Notes under the pieces: generated by a model
The model's input: the letters and a program-made list of their open reading frames with translations, nothing else
Databases searched by the model: none
What the model was told of the DNA's origin: nothing
Program-made: the position numbers and the translations under genes
Assembly (NCBI GenBank): GCA_005223375.1
Contig: RXOD01005155.1
Location: forward strand, 1-15,598
Reading direction: 5' to 3'
Source of the DNA: Amoebophrya sp. AT5.2
Lineage: Eukaryota; Sar; Dinophyceae; Syndiniales; Amoebophryaceae
DNA: 15,598 nt
In this document: positions 1-7,588 of the stretch, one piece after another
Numbering within the stretch: position 1 is the stretch's first letter
Layout: each line of letters starts with the position of its first letter

Positions 1-289
1 GGCCGCGGGCTGCGTTGGGATTTATATATTTTGTTGGCACAGTCGGTAAGAGCGATGAGGACGCTTACTCGGTCCATACGATAACCGCGGCAGGCTGAGT
101 ATCTAGCTTTAACCCTAATCACCATTGCATGACGTGCGTGCTTCTTTGCCTCTCCGGACGCGCCACAGGATGTACTAATAACCCCGCGCGCGGAACAATC
201 TCTCGTACGCAGCACCGCAGCGTACGAGAGATTGTTTCGCGCCCGGCTCATGCTTCGCGGAAACGCGGCCGCGGGCTGCGTTGGGATTT
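1..289. repeat. 23-bp direct repeat flanking a 243-bp unit
   Basis: The 23 bases at 1-23 (beginning GGCCGCGGGCTGCGTTGGGA) recur exactly at 267-289. The period of 266 bp suggests a tandem satellite or an element with long direct repeats, cut by the window edge. After each copy the sequence turns T/A-rich and diverges. No gene is supported in 1-323. Confidence 0.8.
188..242. repeat. Inverted repeat, 23-bp arms, 9-base loop
   Basis: The arms are 188-210 and 220-242, with one mismatch and a 9-base loop at 211-219. The core of the arm is ACAATCTCTCGTACGC. It sits inside the unit bounded by the direct repeats at 1-23 and 267-289. It resembles the other short-loop inverted repeats in this window in size and form. 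Confidence 0.85.
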
Positions 290-416
290 TTTTTTTAATA
301 ACCGATACGGAGCGAACTACCGGCTATCGTAGAGATTTTGATTTTGTCCATTCATCGATCGATCGATCGAGACCATAACTATCGGCACAGCGAAAGCAGG
401 TGTACATAGATTGTAC

Positions 417-1905
417 CTGTCCCATCGCCGACCAGAATGCACTGCCGGCCCACGACACCACGGACGCGAAGTTTTCATCCGCTTGCTCCTCCTGCAGCTT
501 CAGTGTTTCCCTCGGCTTTACCATGTGGTCTGTTTCCCGCAAAAACTTGTCGATGTCCGGCGACGGGGGTGGCGATATTGATGATGCCGCGTCTGGGGAT
601 AATGACGCCGCGTCTCCATCAAAGTGTCCCAGCCCTTCAAACCCCTGCAACGCTTCCACCCCGAAGTTCTATAGAGGGGGAAGAGGTTGCTGCTAGTTGT
701 ACCAATGAGGAGCGACTACATATTAATGGGGGGTGACTCGACTGCATACGCAGGCAATAGTGCAGTGAACGACAGTATTAAGCAATGGGTGGGAGGTTCA
801 GAGATAGAGGAACCGAAACCGATAGAGCCCTAGGCTACCAGCACACGAGGAGCACAGAAGGCCGCTTAGCAGGTTTTTCTGCCAATGACCACAGCTACGC
901 ACTTTGCTTTCCGATTACAGCACAAGAATGTTCCTTCCGGAAGACCCATACAACAAACGCTCTTCGTGGAGGAATTATTATGGAAGGGATCGGCCGGCGT
1001 CCGCTATTTTTTTGCTCAGCCGCTACTTATGTGCCGCGACACTTAGTACAGGAGCAACCTCGTCCTCGCTTCGATGTTAAAGACGCTTTGTCCACACTCC
1101 CCGGACTGTGGTCAGTCGGGAATTTGGTCTGTGGTCTCGCGTCCCCGTCCGCATTGAAAATCGCCGTCGGCGGCACTTCCGCAGTCACGGGATACAGCTG
1201 CTCATCCTTCGGAGGCGGCCACAACTCCGCGAGGCTGGCCGCCATCAGCCGCTCATACTCGGCGAGTACCTGGAATAGGGAGTAAGTACACCGGCAGTCT
1301 CCCTTTTTTTTGCGATTTTCTTTTTCGCGGTCCAACCTGAAAAGAATGGTATAAAAGGCACCGCGAAAAAAGAAATCGCAAACAAAGTTGTGACCACAAG
1401 ACAATAAGGAAGTGGATTCAAATAGAAGATATTATTTTTGTACCTCTTTAAACTCCTCCACGCCAGCGTTGGGCAGCTGCCAAAGCCCCTTGCTTACGTC
1501 CACGGCGGCAAACGTCATTTTTCCGAAATCGCCGTCACCGCTGTTCGAGCTCGTCGCGCTCGACGAAGGCTGGGCAGTACTGGCAGCACCAGTTTGCTTG
1601 TTGTAACCCCCATCGGTTTCGTAGTGGTAGCTGCTCGATTGGACGAACTGGGAGTGTCGTTTTTGTCCCAGTTCGTCCATTCGAGCAGCTATCACTGTCG
1701 TCGCGGGCATCACTTCTTGCTCGTCTCCTCCCGGGAGTGACGACGATGGCATCACCTCCGCGGGGTAGAATTGGAAGGGCTGCGCCGGCGCCGCAGAGAA
1801 AGTCATTTTGCTGAAGTCGAGGGTGGGCAGGGCAGCGTTGAACCGCGAGCTGCCGCCCTCCCCCAGCGACACCCGACTGCTACCCGCCGGAAAGAGGACC
1901 GACAT
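417..1905 (-). CDS. Unrecognised multi-exon gene, 3' end outside the window
   Basis: Exon 1 is 1905-1444 (154 aa from the ATG at 1905; an in-frame stop lies just upstream). Exon 2 starts at 1269 and stays open to a stop at 1027. A third exon candidate is 668-417. The exon 1 donor is GAG|GTACAA and the exon 2 acceptor is TTCCAG|GTACTC, both phase 0, giving ...GVEEFKE-VLAEYERLMA. Exon 3 has a pyrimidine-rich acceptor ending CTATAG and a donor ACAG|GTACAA, also phase 0 at both ends (84 codons), so the gene should continue left of base 1. The exon 2 to 3 junction is unresolved, and its donor may be a GT in frame at a Val codon or an exon may be missing. Exon 1 holds two copies of a short motif, DFSKMTFSA (30-38) and DFGKMTFAA (126-134), in a Ser/Pro/Gly-rich, probably disordered context. 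I recognise no domain and assign no function. Confidence 0.6.
1270..1443 (-). other. Intron (174 nt) of the 417-1905 gene
   Basis: On the minus strand it begins GTACAAAAAT and ends TATTCCAG. The six bases AGGTAC occur at both junctions, as a target-site duplication providing both splice sites would leave. It contains an inverted repeat with 23-bp arms at 1309-1331 and 1360-1382 (arm core GCGATTTTCTTTTTCGCGG). Confidence 0.75.
1624..1695. repeat. In-frame inverted repeat inside a coding exon
   Basis: The arms 1624-1653 and 1666-1695 match at 28 of 30 positions across a 12-base loop. The whole structure is 72 nt, exactly 24 codons, and encodes about residues 71-94 of the 417-1905 gene product without a stop. 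No GT-AG pair brackets it cleanly, so it is probably translated. Confidence 0.85.
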
Positions 1906-2486
1906 CTCCGGTCCGATGGGTGCGAGCCCTCGCAGCTATCAGTTTGCCTTTGCGTTTGCCTTTGCTCCTATTATAGCATTAGGAACAGTTTGGGTTCTTT
2001 GCCTCATCTAGGGTTTGAAAATAACGCTAGACAGTAGAAATGGAGTGCACTCCTCTCGCATACGCCGGTTTTCGTTTTGTTGGCTATAAGTATGGTTCCT
2101 ACATCCTTCTACTATGCCCCTTTGCTTTCGTGGCGTGTGAACTCTCAGGACGGACGAAGCACTAGACCCCCACAACCCATCGAGGGAAAAAAGAGAACAA
2201 AACGTCCGACATGAAAGTGGGAAAAACCGATGCCTGCCTTTCCGAAGACAGCATATCGCTACGCGGCTATCCGATCGCAATCTTGACGGACGGCTACCGC
2301 CCCGGTGTTCGGTTTCCAATGCAGTTCTGAAGTCCAACAATGAACTTCTGTGATCGTCAGATGTAAAAGCCGTGTCTTCTTCATCCAGTTTTCCAACGCG
2401 CACAGCGGAAGACCAGAACCCACGGCTCTAAATCACTAGTCACATCGTCAGTAGTGTGTCGTTTTTGAAAAAAATTCAGCGGAACG
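1906..2486. other. Spacer between two co-oriented genes
   Basis: About 580 bases between the ATG at 1905 and the stop at 2487. A minus-strand open frame of 131 codons crosses it (2008-2403), but its composition is Arg/Ser/Cys-rich, without the G/C third-position pattern of nearby exons, so I do not call it. It should hold the 3' untranslated region of the right-hand gene and the 5' leader of the left-hand gene. I see no clear repeat or RNA gene. Confidence 0.5.
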
Positions 2487-4508
2487 CTATTGCACCGCTT
2501 CCTCTGTTTTCGCCCTTTTGCTTTTCCCCCCTCGAGGGCGGGACGCGATGTTTCTCGTTCCACCCAACTCGCTCTCCGTCCCAACATCATGGTCGCTTAG
2601 TTTGTCCACTACCACCCGCGCCACCTCCTCTTCAAACCGCCGTCCCCGATCGTAGCACTTCCGCTCGATGGCACTCCGCAGCCTCTCCCGGAACGCTTCC
2701 ACCCGGCGCACTACGCGCTTCGCCCTTCCCTCGTGCACCGTTCCACTTCCACTCGCAGCCAGCGCTTTGAAGACGAAACCCCCCCTCTTCCCGTTTCCGC
2801 CCTCCGCGACAAACGACCCCAGCACGCACAGATCCAGCAATGGGAGTTCGTCGAGGTGATTAACCATCTGCATCGTCAACGGCAGCAGCCTTCGCGCCAA
2901 ATCGGACAGGATGCGGATCGACCGATCGGAGTTCGGTGGATCCGCACGAACTTCCGCTGGAAACTTCCCCTCATGTTCGTGGGAATCCTCGCCTGATCCT
3001 TTGTTCGAAACTCCAATGGAAGGCGGTCGTGGTTGCGAAAGCAGGGATAGCTTCCGTCGTAGCGTGGCGAACAAATTGAAGAGCTGCACCGCCTGCTGCG
3101 GCGAGAGTTGTAAAGTCTGCTGCTGCTGACACTCGTCGCCAACGTCTTCCTCAAGATCTTGATCTACTTCCCGGTCCATATTAATTTCGGATCCACCGAC
3201 GTCGACGCCACCTCTCTCCGACTCCTGCTCGCCTTCTCCACCACCTTCCCCATCTGGTGGTGGAGAAGGCGAACAGGAGGCGGAGATCTTCCCGAATCTT
3301 TTTCCCGAGTTTTTCTTTCCCGCGACGAACAGCTGCTTCCGGATCGTGTTCAGCAGCTTCGCCCGTATCTCTTCCGCCACGAAATGGAAGCTCCCCCCCG
3401 AAACCGCCCCGGAGAGAACCATGTCCGCGACCTCGCCCGGCGAGAATACCTCTTCGAGCTTCTGTTCTTCTCGTGGAGATGGAGCAGCAGTAGAACAATC
3501 CCCAGGACGAACTAGCGGCGGTCTGGCGAGACTTCTCTCCAGATCCTCCGCGCACAGCGTGGCGACTTTTTCAACCAGCGAAGGTTTTATTCCGTGCACT
3601 TTTTCGACCAGTTTTTTTCCCTGAGTCGCCCCGGGTACCTCCCCGTACAGGTGCATGTTCAGCATCAGCAGATCCTCAATAGTTAAAAGCTCTGACTCCT
3701 TCGCACGCGTTGCGTCAGAAGCGCCCCTGACACTAGCGGCGGGCGTCAGATCCGCTTCACTTCCATCCACTTCCTCCACGCTGTCCGGAAGCAGCTCCTC
3801 CAACAAAGCTTCGATTCTCTCCACCAACGTACTGACCATCCTCCCCTGACCCCCCTCCTCCACGGCGATCACCGCACCGCTTCCCAGCATAGAAGCCGCA
3901 AAATTCGTTCCCACCGCGGCTATCTCCTCCTCGCTGGGGGCGACCAACAGGTGCGCCTTGCCGCTTACGTCGTTCTTTGATAAAGATCCAGAAGTGTTGT
4001 TTCCGTCACTCGAATCACCCACCGCCCTGAGCTGCCGCACCGCCGGTCTCGACGCGGCCTCCAACGCGGCCTGAAAGCCGCGCTTCTTGAGGGTTGACGC
4101 GGCTTTTCGTCTTGCCGCTTTCTCGGCTTTGGGACAAGAATCTGCTGCTGCCGCGGATCGCGTTCGGGGGTCAGAAGCGCTCTGACACCCGAACGCGATC
4201 CGCAGCAGCACCAGTTCGCTCTGGGAAAGCGTGGCGAGCCGGTCGTTTTCAGCCCCGACTGTGGTCTGACGCTTGGCTGGATGTCCCTCCAGCCCGCTCC
4301 GGAAGGCCCCCGCCTCCGCAGTGCTACAACTCGCCGTCGTCGCCGACAGCACCAGGCAGTAATCGGCGAAGTCTTCCTTGCGGTCCACTAAATGCGCGAA
4401 CCGCGCCAGCTCGGGTGGTTTAAACTGCCGCAGCTTCTTCGCCAGAAACCTTCCCAGTTCCCTCGCGTTTAGTAAATACGCGCACTCCACAGCCGCGGAA
4501 GTCGTCAT
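2487..4508 (-). CDS. Unrecognised 673-aa helix-rich protein, intronless
   Basis: A single long open frame. The frame is open upstream to 4661, but the first ATG is at 4508, where coding-like codon use begins (MTTSAAVECAYLLNARELGR). The protein is rich in Leu/Ala/Glu helices. Segments such as ELGRFLAKKLRQFKPPELAR (near the start), LLTIEDLLMLNMHLYG (middle) and LSPQQAVQLFNLFATLRRKL (about 460-480) have the spacing of helical-hairpin repeats of the HPR/OPR/FASTK kind, but I see no RAP domain and cannot assign the family. A Pro/Gly/Glu/Asp-rich linker lies at about 405-455, ending in four Gln. The C terminus is basic (KSKRAKTEE), possibly a nuclear signal. Two in-frame inverted repeats lie in the gene (about residues 100-122 and 410-429). 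It might be the 3' exon of the helical-repeat exons to its right, since an exon ending at 4833 leaves phase 0, but no convincing acceptor was found. Confidence 0.8.
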   Translation of the reverse strand: MTTSAAVECAYLLNARELGRFLAKKLRQFKPPELARFAHLVDRKEDFADYCLVLSATTASCSTAEAGAFRSGLEGHPAKRQTTVGAENDRLATLSQSELVLLRIAFGCQSASDPRTRSAAAADSCPKAEKAARRKAASTLKKRGFQAALEAASRPAVRQLRAVGDSSDGNNTSGSLSKNDVSGKAHLLVAPSEEEIAAVGTNFAASMLGSGAVIAVEEGGQGRMVSTLVERIEALLEELLPDSVEEVDGSEADLTPAASVRGASDATRAKESELLTIEDLLMLNMHLYGEVPGATQGKKLVEKVHGIKPSLVEKVATLCAEDLERSLARPPLVRPGDCSTAAPSPREEQKLEEVFSPGEVADMVLSGAVSGGSFHFVAEEIRAKLLNTIRKQLFVAGKKNSGKRFGKISASCSPSPPPDGEGGGEGEQESERGGVDVGGSEINMDREVDQDLEEDVGDECQQQQTLQLSPQQAVQLFNLFATLRRKLSLLSQPRPPSIGVSNKGSGEDSHEHEGKFPAEVRADPPNSDRSIRILSDLARRLLPLTMQMVNHLDELPLLDLCVLGSFVAEGGNGKRGGFVFKALAASGSGTVHEGRAKRVVRRVEAFRERLRSAIERKCYDRGRRFEEEVARVVVDKLSDHDVGTESELGGTRNIASRPRGGKSKRAKTEEAVQ
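3222..3279. repeat. In-frame inverted repeat in the 673-aa gene
   Basis: The arms 3222-3245 and 3256-3279 match at 23 of 24 positions with a 10-base loop. It encodes part of the SPSPPPDGEGGGEGEQES stretch in the acidic linker, so the palindrome coincides with low-complexity protein. Confidence 0.8.
4143..4210. repeat. In-frame inverted repeat in the 673-aa gene
   Basis: The arms 4143-4175 and 4181-4210 pair around a roughly 5-base centre, with two or three unpaired or mismatched bases. The shared core is GCGGATCGCGTTCGGG and its complement. It encodes about residues 100-122, giving LLRIAFGCQS on one arm and SDPRTRSAAAADS on the other, with no stop. Confidence 0.85.
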
Positions 4509-4832
4509 TCGCGTGTGTTGCGTCAGCAGTGTGGTTACAAGTTTGGTTTTGATGAAAACAATAATGCATGGGAGAGCTTTACTTATGCAAACATCTGTTA
4601 ATCTTTGGGAACGGGGGCGAGGGTGACACGAGCGAACCGATCGGCGGATTCTAACACGCATCGGGGGGGAAGGCGATCGATCGGGTCGATAGCTACGGCA
4701 CGAGCAAAAAATGCGGAAACACTAATCAGCGCGGGAGAGGAATCGATGATTCCCAGCCCCGTTTTAACTGTTCGTGAAGCGAATACAACCCATCAAATGC
4801 TTTTCACCAATTGCTCGTAATTGGAGCCTCAC

Positions 4833-5044
4833 TTCGGTCTGCAGTTTCAGGATGGACTTGGCGATGAGGGAGTCGTGGCGGTAGTGCGGATGATGCTTGA
4901 AGGAGGAAGTGAAAAGCTTTTTCGAGAGGTTGTGGAGCGCCGAACAGATGGGGCGGAAGTCGTTGGGCTGCAGGTTGGTGCCCGAACCGAACGACTGCTC
5001 GAACGACTGCAGCAGAACCAGCAGCAGCTCGCGGGAGGCGGAAT
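4833..5044 (-). CDS. Exon candidate D of a helical-repeat gene
   Basis: A minus-strand stretch with strongly G/C-biased third positions from 5044 to 4833. It encodes SASRELLLVLLQSFEQSF, then a segment LQPNDFRPICSALHNLSKKL. The latter has the pattern of one helical-hairpin repeat. A good donor follows (GAA|GTGAGG at 4832) and a likely acceptor precedes it (GATCGCAG at 5045-5052). The entry phase needs one base from the previous exon and the exit phase is 0. Codon use turns less biased beyond the donor, which supports the boundary. It probably belongs with the exons at 5502-7588, but the join to exon C is a guess. Function is unknown. Confidence 0.45.
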
Positions 5045-5191
5045 CTGCGATCGATCCGAAACGAATTTCCGATCCAGAGCCATTTATTCCGAGGCTACAC
5101 TTATAGCGATGCCGATGCGCGTCGTGGGCTAGGTTTGTAAAAGTCTCAAAAACAGTAAATCCTAATCGATCAAAGGCCAGCATATTATATG

Positions 5192-5357
5192 ATCATCTGT
5201 AATCTTCGGCACCGTCTTCTTCTTCCGGCTCCCCCCCTCCATCCCCTAATGATAATCCTGATCCATCCTGCCATCTTTCCGCCACTTTCTCCTCCACCGC
5301 CATTTCGTTCAGCTTGACCACCATCTCCAGCAACGTGCCCTGCTCCTCGAAGGTAAG
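5192..5357 (-). pseudogene. Intronless partial copy of exons B and C
   Basis: Read on the minus strand, 5357-5283 repeats exon B almost exactly (EEQGTLLEMVVKLNEMAVEE). It runs directly into a copy of exon C (VAERWQDGSG..., 5282-5192) with no intervening intron, and stops at TGA. The true exon B (5894-6007) and exon C (5502-5594) are separated by 299 nt. This copy therefore represents either the state before the intron arrived or a copy made from spliced RNA. It has no start or upstream exon and lies between exons C and D, so if the gene model holds it sits in an intron. Confidence 0.65.
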
Positions 5358-5434
5358 CTTACCTTCGAGGAGCAGCGCACGTTGCTGGAGATGGTGGCGA
5401 AGCTGAACGAAATGGGGGAGAAGGTGGCGGAAAG
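5275..5434. repeat. Zero-loop palindrome made of exon B and the start of exon C
   Basis: The left arm 5275-5357 and right arm 5358-5434 meet at AAGCTT with no loop (centre GGTAAGCTTACC). Each arm carries exon B sequence plus the first bases of exon C. The right arm lacks about 7 bases and has a few substitutions, including GCGCACG for GGGCACG. The arm divergence shows it is not a brand-new duplication. Confidence 0.9.
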
Positions 5435-5501
5435 ACTTCCCCACGTCCAGTCAGTGCAGTAACAGTAAGCGAGTCCCAACATCACCTGTAATCAAGTAGT
5501 A

Positions 5502-5594
5502 TCATCTGTAATCAGCACCGTCTTCTTCTTCCGGCTGCGGCTCCCCCCCATTGCATAATGATACTCCTGATCCATCCTGCCATCTTTCCGCCAC
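5502..5594 (-). CDS. Exon candidate C of a helical-repeat gene
   Basis: It begins after TTTAAGAAG with GTGGCGGAAAG, encoding VAERWQDGSGVSLCNGGEPQ, then an acidic stretch and a TGA at 5502. It may be the last exon (30 codons plus stop), or may splice earlier: a GT at GACG|GTGCTG would give phase 1, as exon D needs. The related copy at 5192-5282 has the same acidic tail (EEEDGAEDYR), showing the segment is duplicated. No function can be read from it. Confidence 0.4.
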   Translation of the reverse strand: MAERWQDGSGVSLCNGGEPQPEEEDGADYR

Positions 5595-5893
5595 CTTCTT
5601 AAAGGAAGAGAAAACCCATTTCCGGACTCATGTCTCTCTGGGCCAATGCAGGGCGTTGTAGTCTACGTCATGAAATACAAGGCAGAATACGAGTAAAATT
5701 ACGAGACCCGCTATCGAGATCCATCCCAAACCATTTCATAGGAATACGAGACGACTACGACAATCGAAGACAAATACATCGGTCAACCCAATCTCGCTAC
5801 AACACCAAATACGCGACCAGCTACAAGACCACATTCATAGGTCTCGCAATCCTTTCGACATGTTTCGCGAAATCCGAAGGCTCTCTCCTTAAC
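5595..5893 (-). mobile_element. Introner-like intron (299 nt) with TIRs and TSD
   Basis: On the minus strand the intron starts GTTAAGGAGAGAGCC and ends CTCTTCCTTTAAGAAG. The termini are inverted repeats (TTAAGGAGAGAG against CTCTTCCTTTAA). The 7-bp AGAAGGT occurs at both junctions, while the inverted exon copy at 5358-5434 has it once (GAGAAGGTGGCGG), i.e. the empty site. Each copy of AGAAGGT contains AG|GT, so removal of the intron restores the exact reading frame (EEK-VAERW). This matches what is known of introners, DNA-transposon-like elements that arrive as ready-made introns. No coding capacity is visible, so it would be non-autonomous. Confidence 0.7.
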
Positions 5894-6007
5894 CTTCTCC
5901 TCCACCGCCATTTCGTTCAGCTTGACCACCATCTCCAGCAACGTGCCCTGCTCCTCGAAAGTAAGCGCCTTCCCGACGTCCCGCCGCGCCAGCTCCCCGC
6001 ACACCAA
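5894..6007 (-). CDS. Exon candidate B of a helical-repeat gene
   Basis: Thirty-eight codons encoding LVCGELARRDVGKALTFEEQ, then a stretch ending LNEMAVEEK. The amphipathic pattern (a helix, then a turn with TFEEQ, then a Leu/Met-rich helix) is like one unit of a helical-repeat RNA-binding protein. The donor is GAGAAG|GTTAAG. The acceptor is probably CTGCGAG at 6008-6014, because a TAA lies a few codons further upstream in frame. Entry and exit are both phase 0, matching the phase at which exon A ends. Its near-identical second copy and inverted third copy lie at 5275-5434. Confidence 0.5.
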
Positions 6008-6024
6008 CTCGCAGGTGCCGCACC

Positions 6025-6394
6025 GTTATGAACAGGAAATTTGTCCCTGTCCCTACTTTTTTCTATCTATCTAGCCGACAGGCGGGAACCCAAAGACGAC
6101 TCCAAACCCCTAGAACCGAAAGATTTGAGCAGCTGAAGTTTTGGGGGCATGTTTTGTTTCCTCGGGCGATGTCTAGCTTCCACTGCTGGGGGGACATATT
6201 TCCTAAGCGTGTTCACCTTTGGACCCGTTCTTTATCAGCCACCAGCGTCCGGATTCTAGTTCTGTGAGCTGCGGCCAGCCACTGGCTGACCGTTCTCGCT
6301 CCGGACTCAAAGGCAGACTCAAAGACAGACAGACCCAAAAAACTCGCCAACGCTGATAGAAAATGGGGACAGGGACATATTTCTCCGTGATAAC
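6025..6394. mobile_element. 370-bp MITE-like element with terminal inverted repeats
   Basis: The left end (6025-6066, GTTATGAACAGGAAATTTGT then CCCTGTCCC) is the inverse of the right end (6356-6394, ATAGAAAATGGGGACAGGGA then CATATTTCTCCGTGATAAC). There are a few mismatches and short gaps over about 40 bases. A further partial match (GGGACATATTTCCT) is at 6191. No target-site duplication is obvious and no open frame could be a transposase. It lies in the presumed intron between exons A and B. Confidence 0.65.
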
Positions 6395-6859
6395 TGTCCC
6401 AGTTCGAACAATAAGATCCCGGCCCAATGCAAGTCCTCTACCGTCGTGTTATGCAGGGTGGCGATGGGACCAGTGATTTGGTAAGCTACCTATAGTAGCC
6501 ATAACTGCAGCTGGTATTAGTCTACCGATAAGCTAGATCGATGATAGGCAATGGGAGGTCCCCTCGATCGTATTGAGAGTGGTGCCCCTAGCGATGTTGG
6601 CGAGAGTGCCTTGATCAAGGCGCTCTGAAGGCTATGGTGTCTGGGGCGCGAAGCCGAAGCGATCGGCGAGATGGAGCTATAGGGAGATGATGCCGCATTG
6701 ATCGACGTGTGGTACGGGCCGCCGATCGGGAAATGTTTAAGACATTGAGAGGTAGAGGGAAGTGGTGCCAAAATCTTGCCGTAGCCGCGAAAAGCCGCCC
6801 TTCCTCCTGCTGCAGATCTTTACTTCCCAGGACCACCAAACAAAGATCCCACCTTATAC
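6395..6859 (-). other. Presumed intron sequence between exons A and B
   Basis: Starting from a possible donor GTATAAGG at 6859-6852, this stretch and the adjoining 370-bp element lie between exon A and exon B. A minus-strand open frame of 84 codons (6517-6771) is Ser/Pro/Arg-rich and not clearly coding. I see no further convincing exon, though a short one could be missed. Confidence 0.35.
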
Positions 6860-7588
6860 ATCGTCCCGCACAGCTAGAAGTTCGGCCAAGTGGCCACACA
6901 GCTTCTTCTCCAGCTTGGCGTTGCGAAACCTCGGTGACGCGAGTAGGCCTTCGAGGACGATGCACGTTTGTTTCACCGTGAAGTACGCTAATCGTCGCGA
7001 CAGCCGCCCCACGTAGGTGCAGAAGAACTGGGTGTCGAGAAAGTCGGCGCGCGCGAAAGCGCGGAAGATATAGCACAGGTCCGGCTCCACGGTTTGCATC
7101 GCGAGTTGCTGCGCACGCCACGAAAACTGCTCCCACATCTCCTGCTCCGCGGCGGTGTGAGTACCGCCCTTTTCTCTTCCATCTGCCACCAATTTATCCA
7201 GTATCACCGCCAGCGTTTGCGCGTCCATCTGCTCGGTGTACAAGCTTCCGCCCCGCAAAGCGAACTTGGATACGTCCGGAAAGCCCATGAACGTCGCGGG
7301 CGCGATCCGCCGCTCGCGCCACCACTCCTTCTCCCGGTGCTCGCGCTTCAGGTTGAAGCGGTCAACCAACGGCCGCGGCTGCCGGATACGATAGTTCTGT
7401 AGCGCCCAGGTGCGGTTGGTGGGCGGCAGGTAGTGCCGGAGCTGCTGGACCGATGCGTGCCGCGGTGTTTGAGGGTTGCGGCATGCTGAAGAAAGGGGGA
7501 ACAGAGCCGAGGGACGCGGCGAAAAACTGCACTTCTGTAGTCGAGCGTGCATTCCCCGCTGTGCCGGCCGTCGCGTCAGAGCAACCAT
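6860..7588 (-). CDS. N-terminal exon of a possible mitochondrial helical-repeat protein
   Basis: The open frame runs from the ATG at 7588; a second ATG at 7552 is possible. The first 60 or so residues are rich in Arg, Ser, Ala and Pro with almost no acidic residues (MVALTRRPAQRGMHARLQ...), as in mitochondrial presequences. Next comes a basic segment (RFNLKREHREKEWWRERR), then Leu-rich helical pairs. Examples are LAVILDKLVADG, DLCYIFRAFARADFL and LCGHLAELLAV, which have the spacing of tandem helical-hairpin repeats of the heptatricopeptide or RAP-associated type, common in apicomplexan and dinoflagellate mitochondria. No RAP domain is present here; it would be expected in a later exon. The frame meets a TAA at 6854, but GAT|GTATAAG at 6859 is a plausible phase-0 donor leading to exon B. 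The family is inferred from pattern only. Confidence 0.65.

Noticed and set aside
110..118. Telomere-like TAACCCTAA
   Set aside because: A single occurrence with no tandem repetition.
354..370. ATCG microsatellite
   Set aside because: Only about four units. It lies beyond a likely donor at 416, so it is probably intronic and unremarkable.
785..1285. Plus-strand 166-codon open frame
   Set aside because: It overlaps exon 2 and its intron on the other strand, and the composition is not coding-like. The minus-strand splice signals are better.
2008..2403. Minus-strand 131-codon open frame in the spacer
   Set aside because: No G/C third-position bias, many Arg/Ser/Cys codons, no recognisable motif or splice context. 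More likely untranslated sequence.
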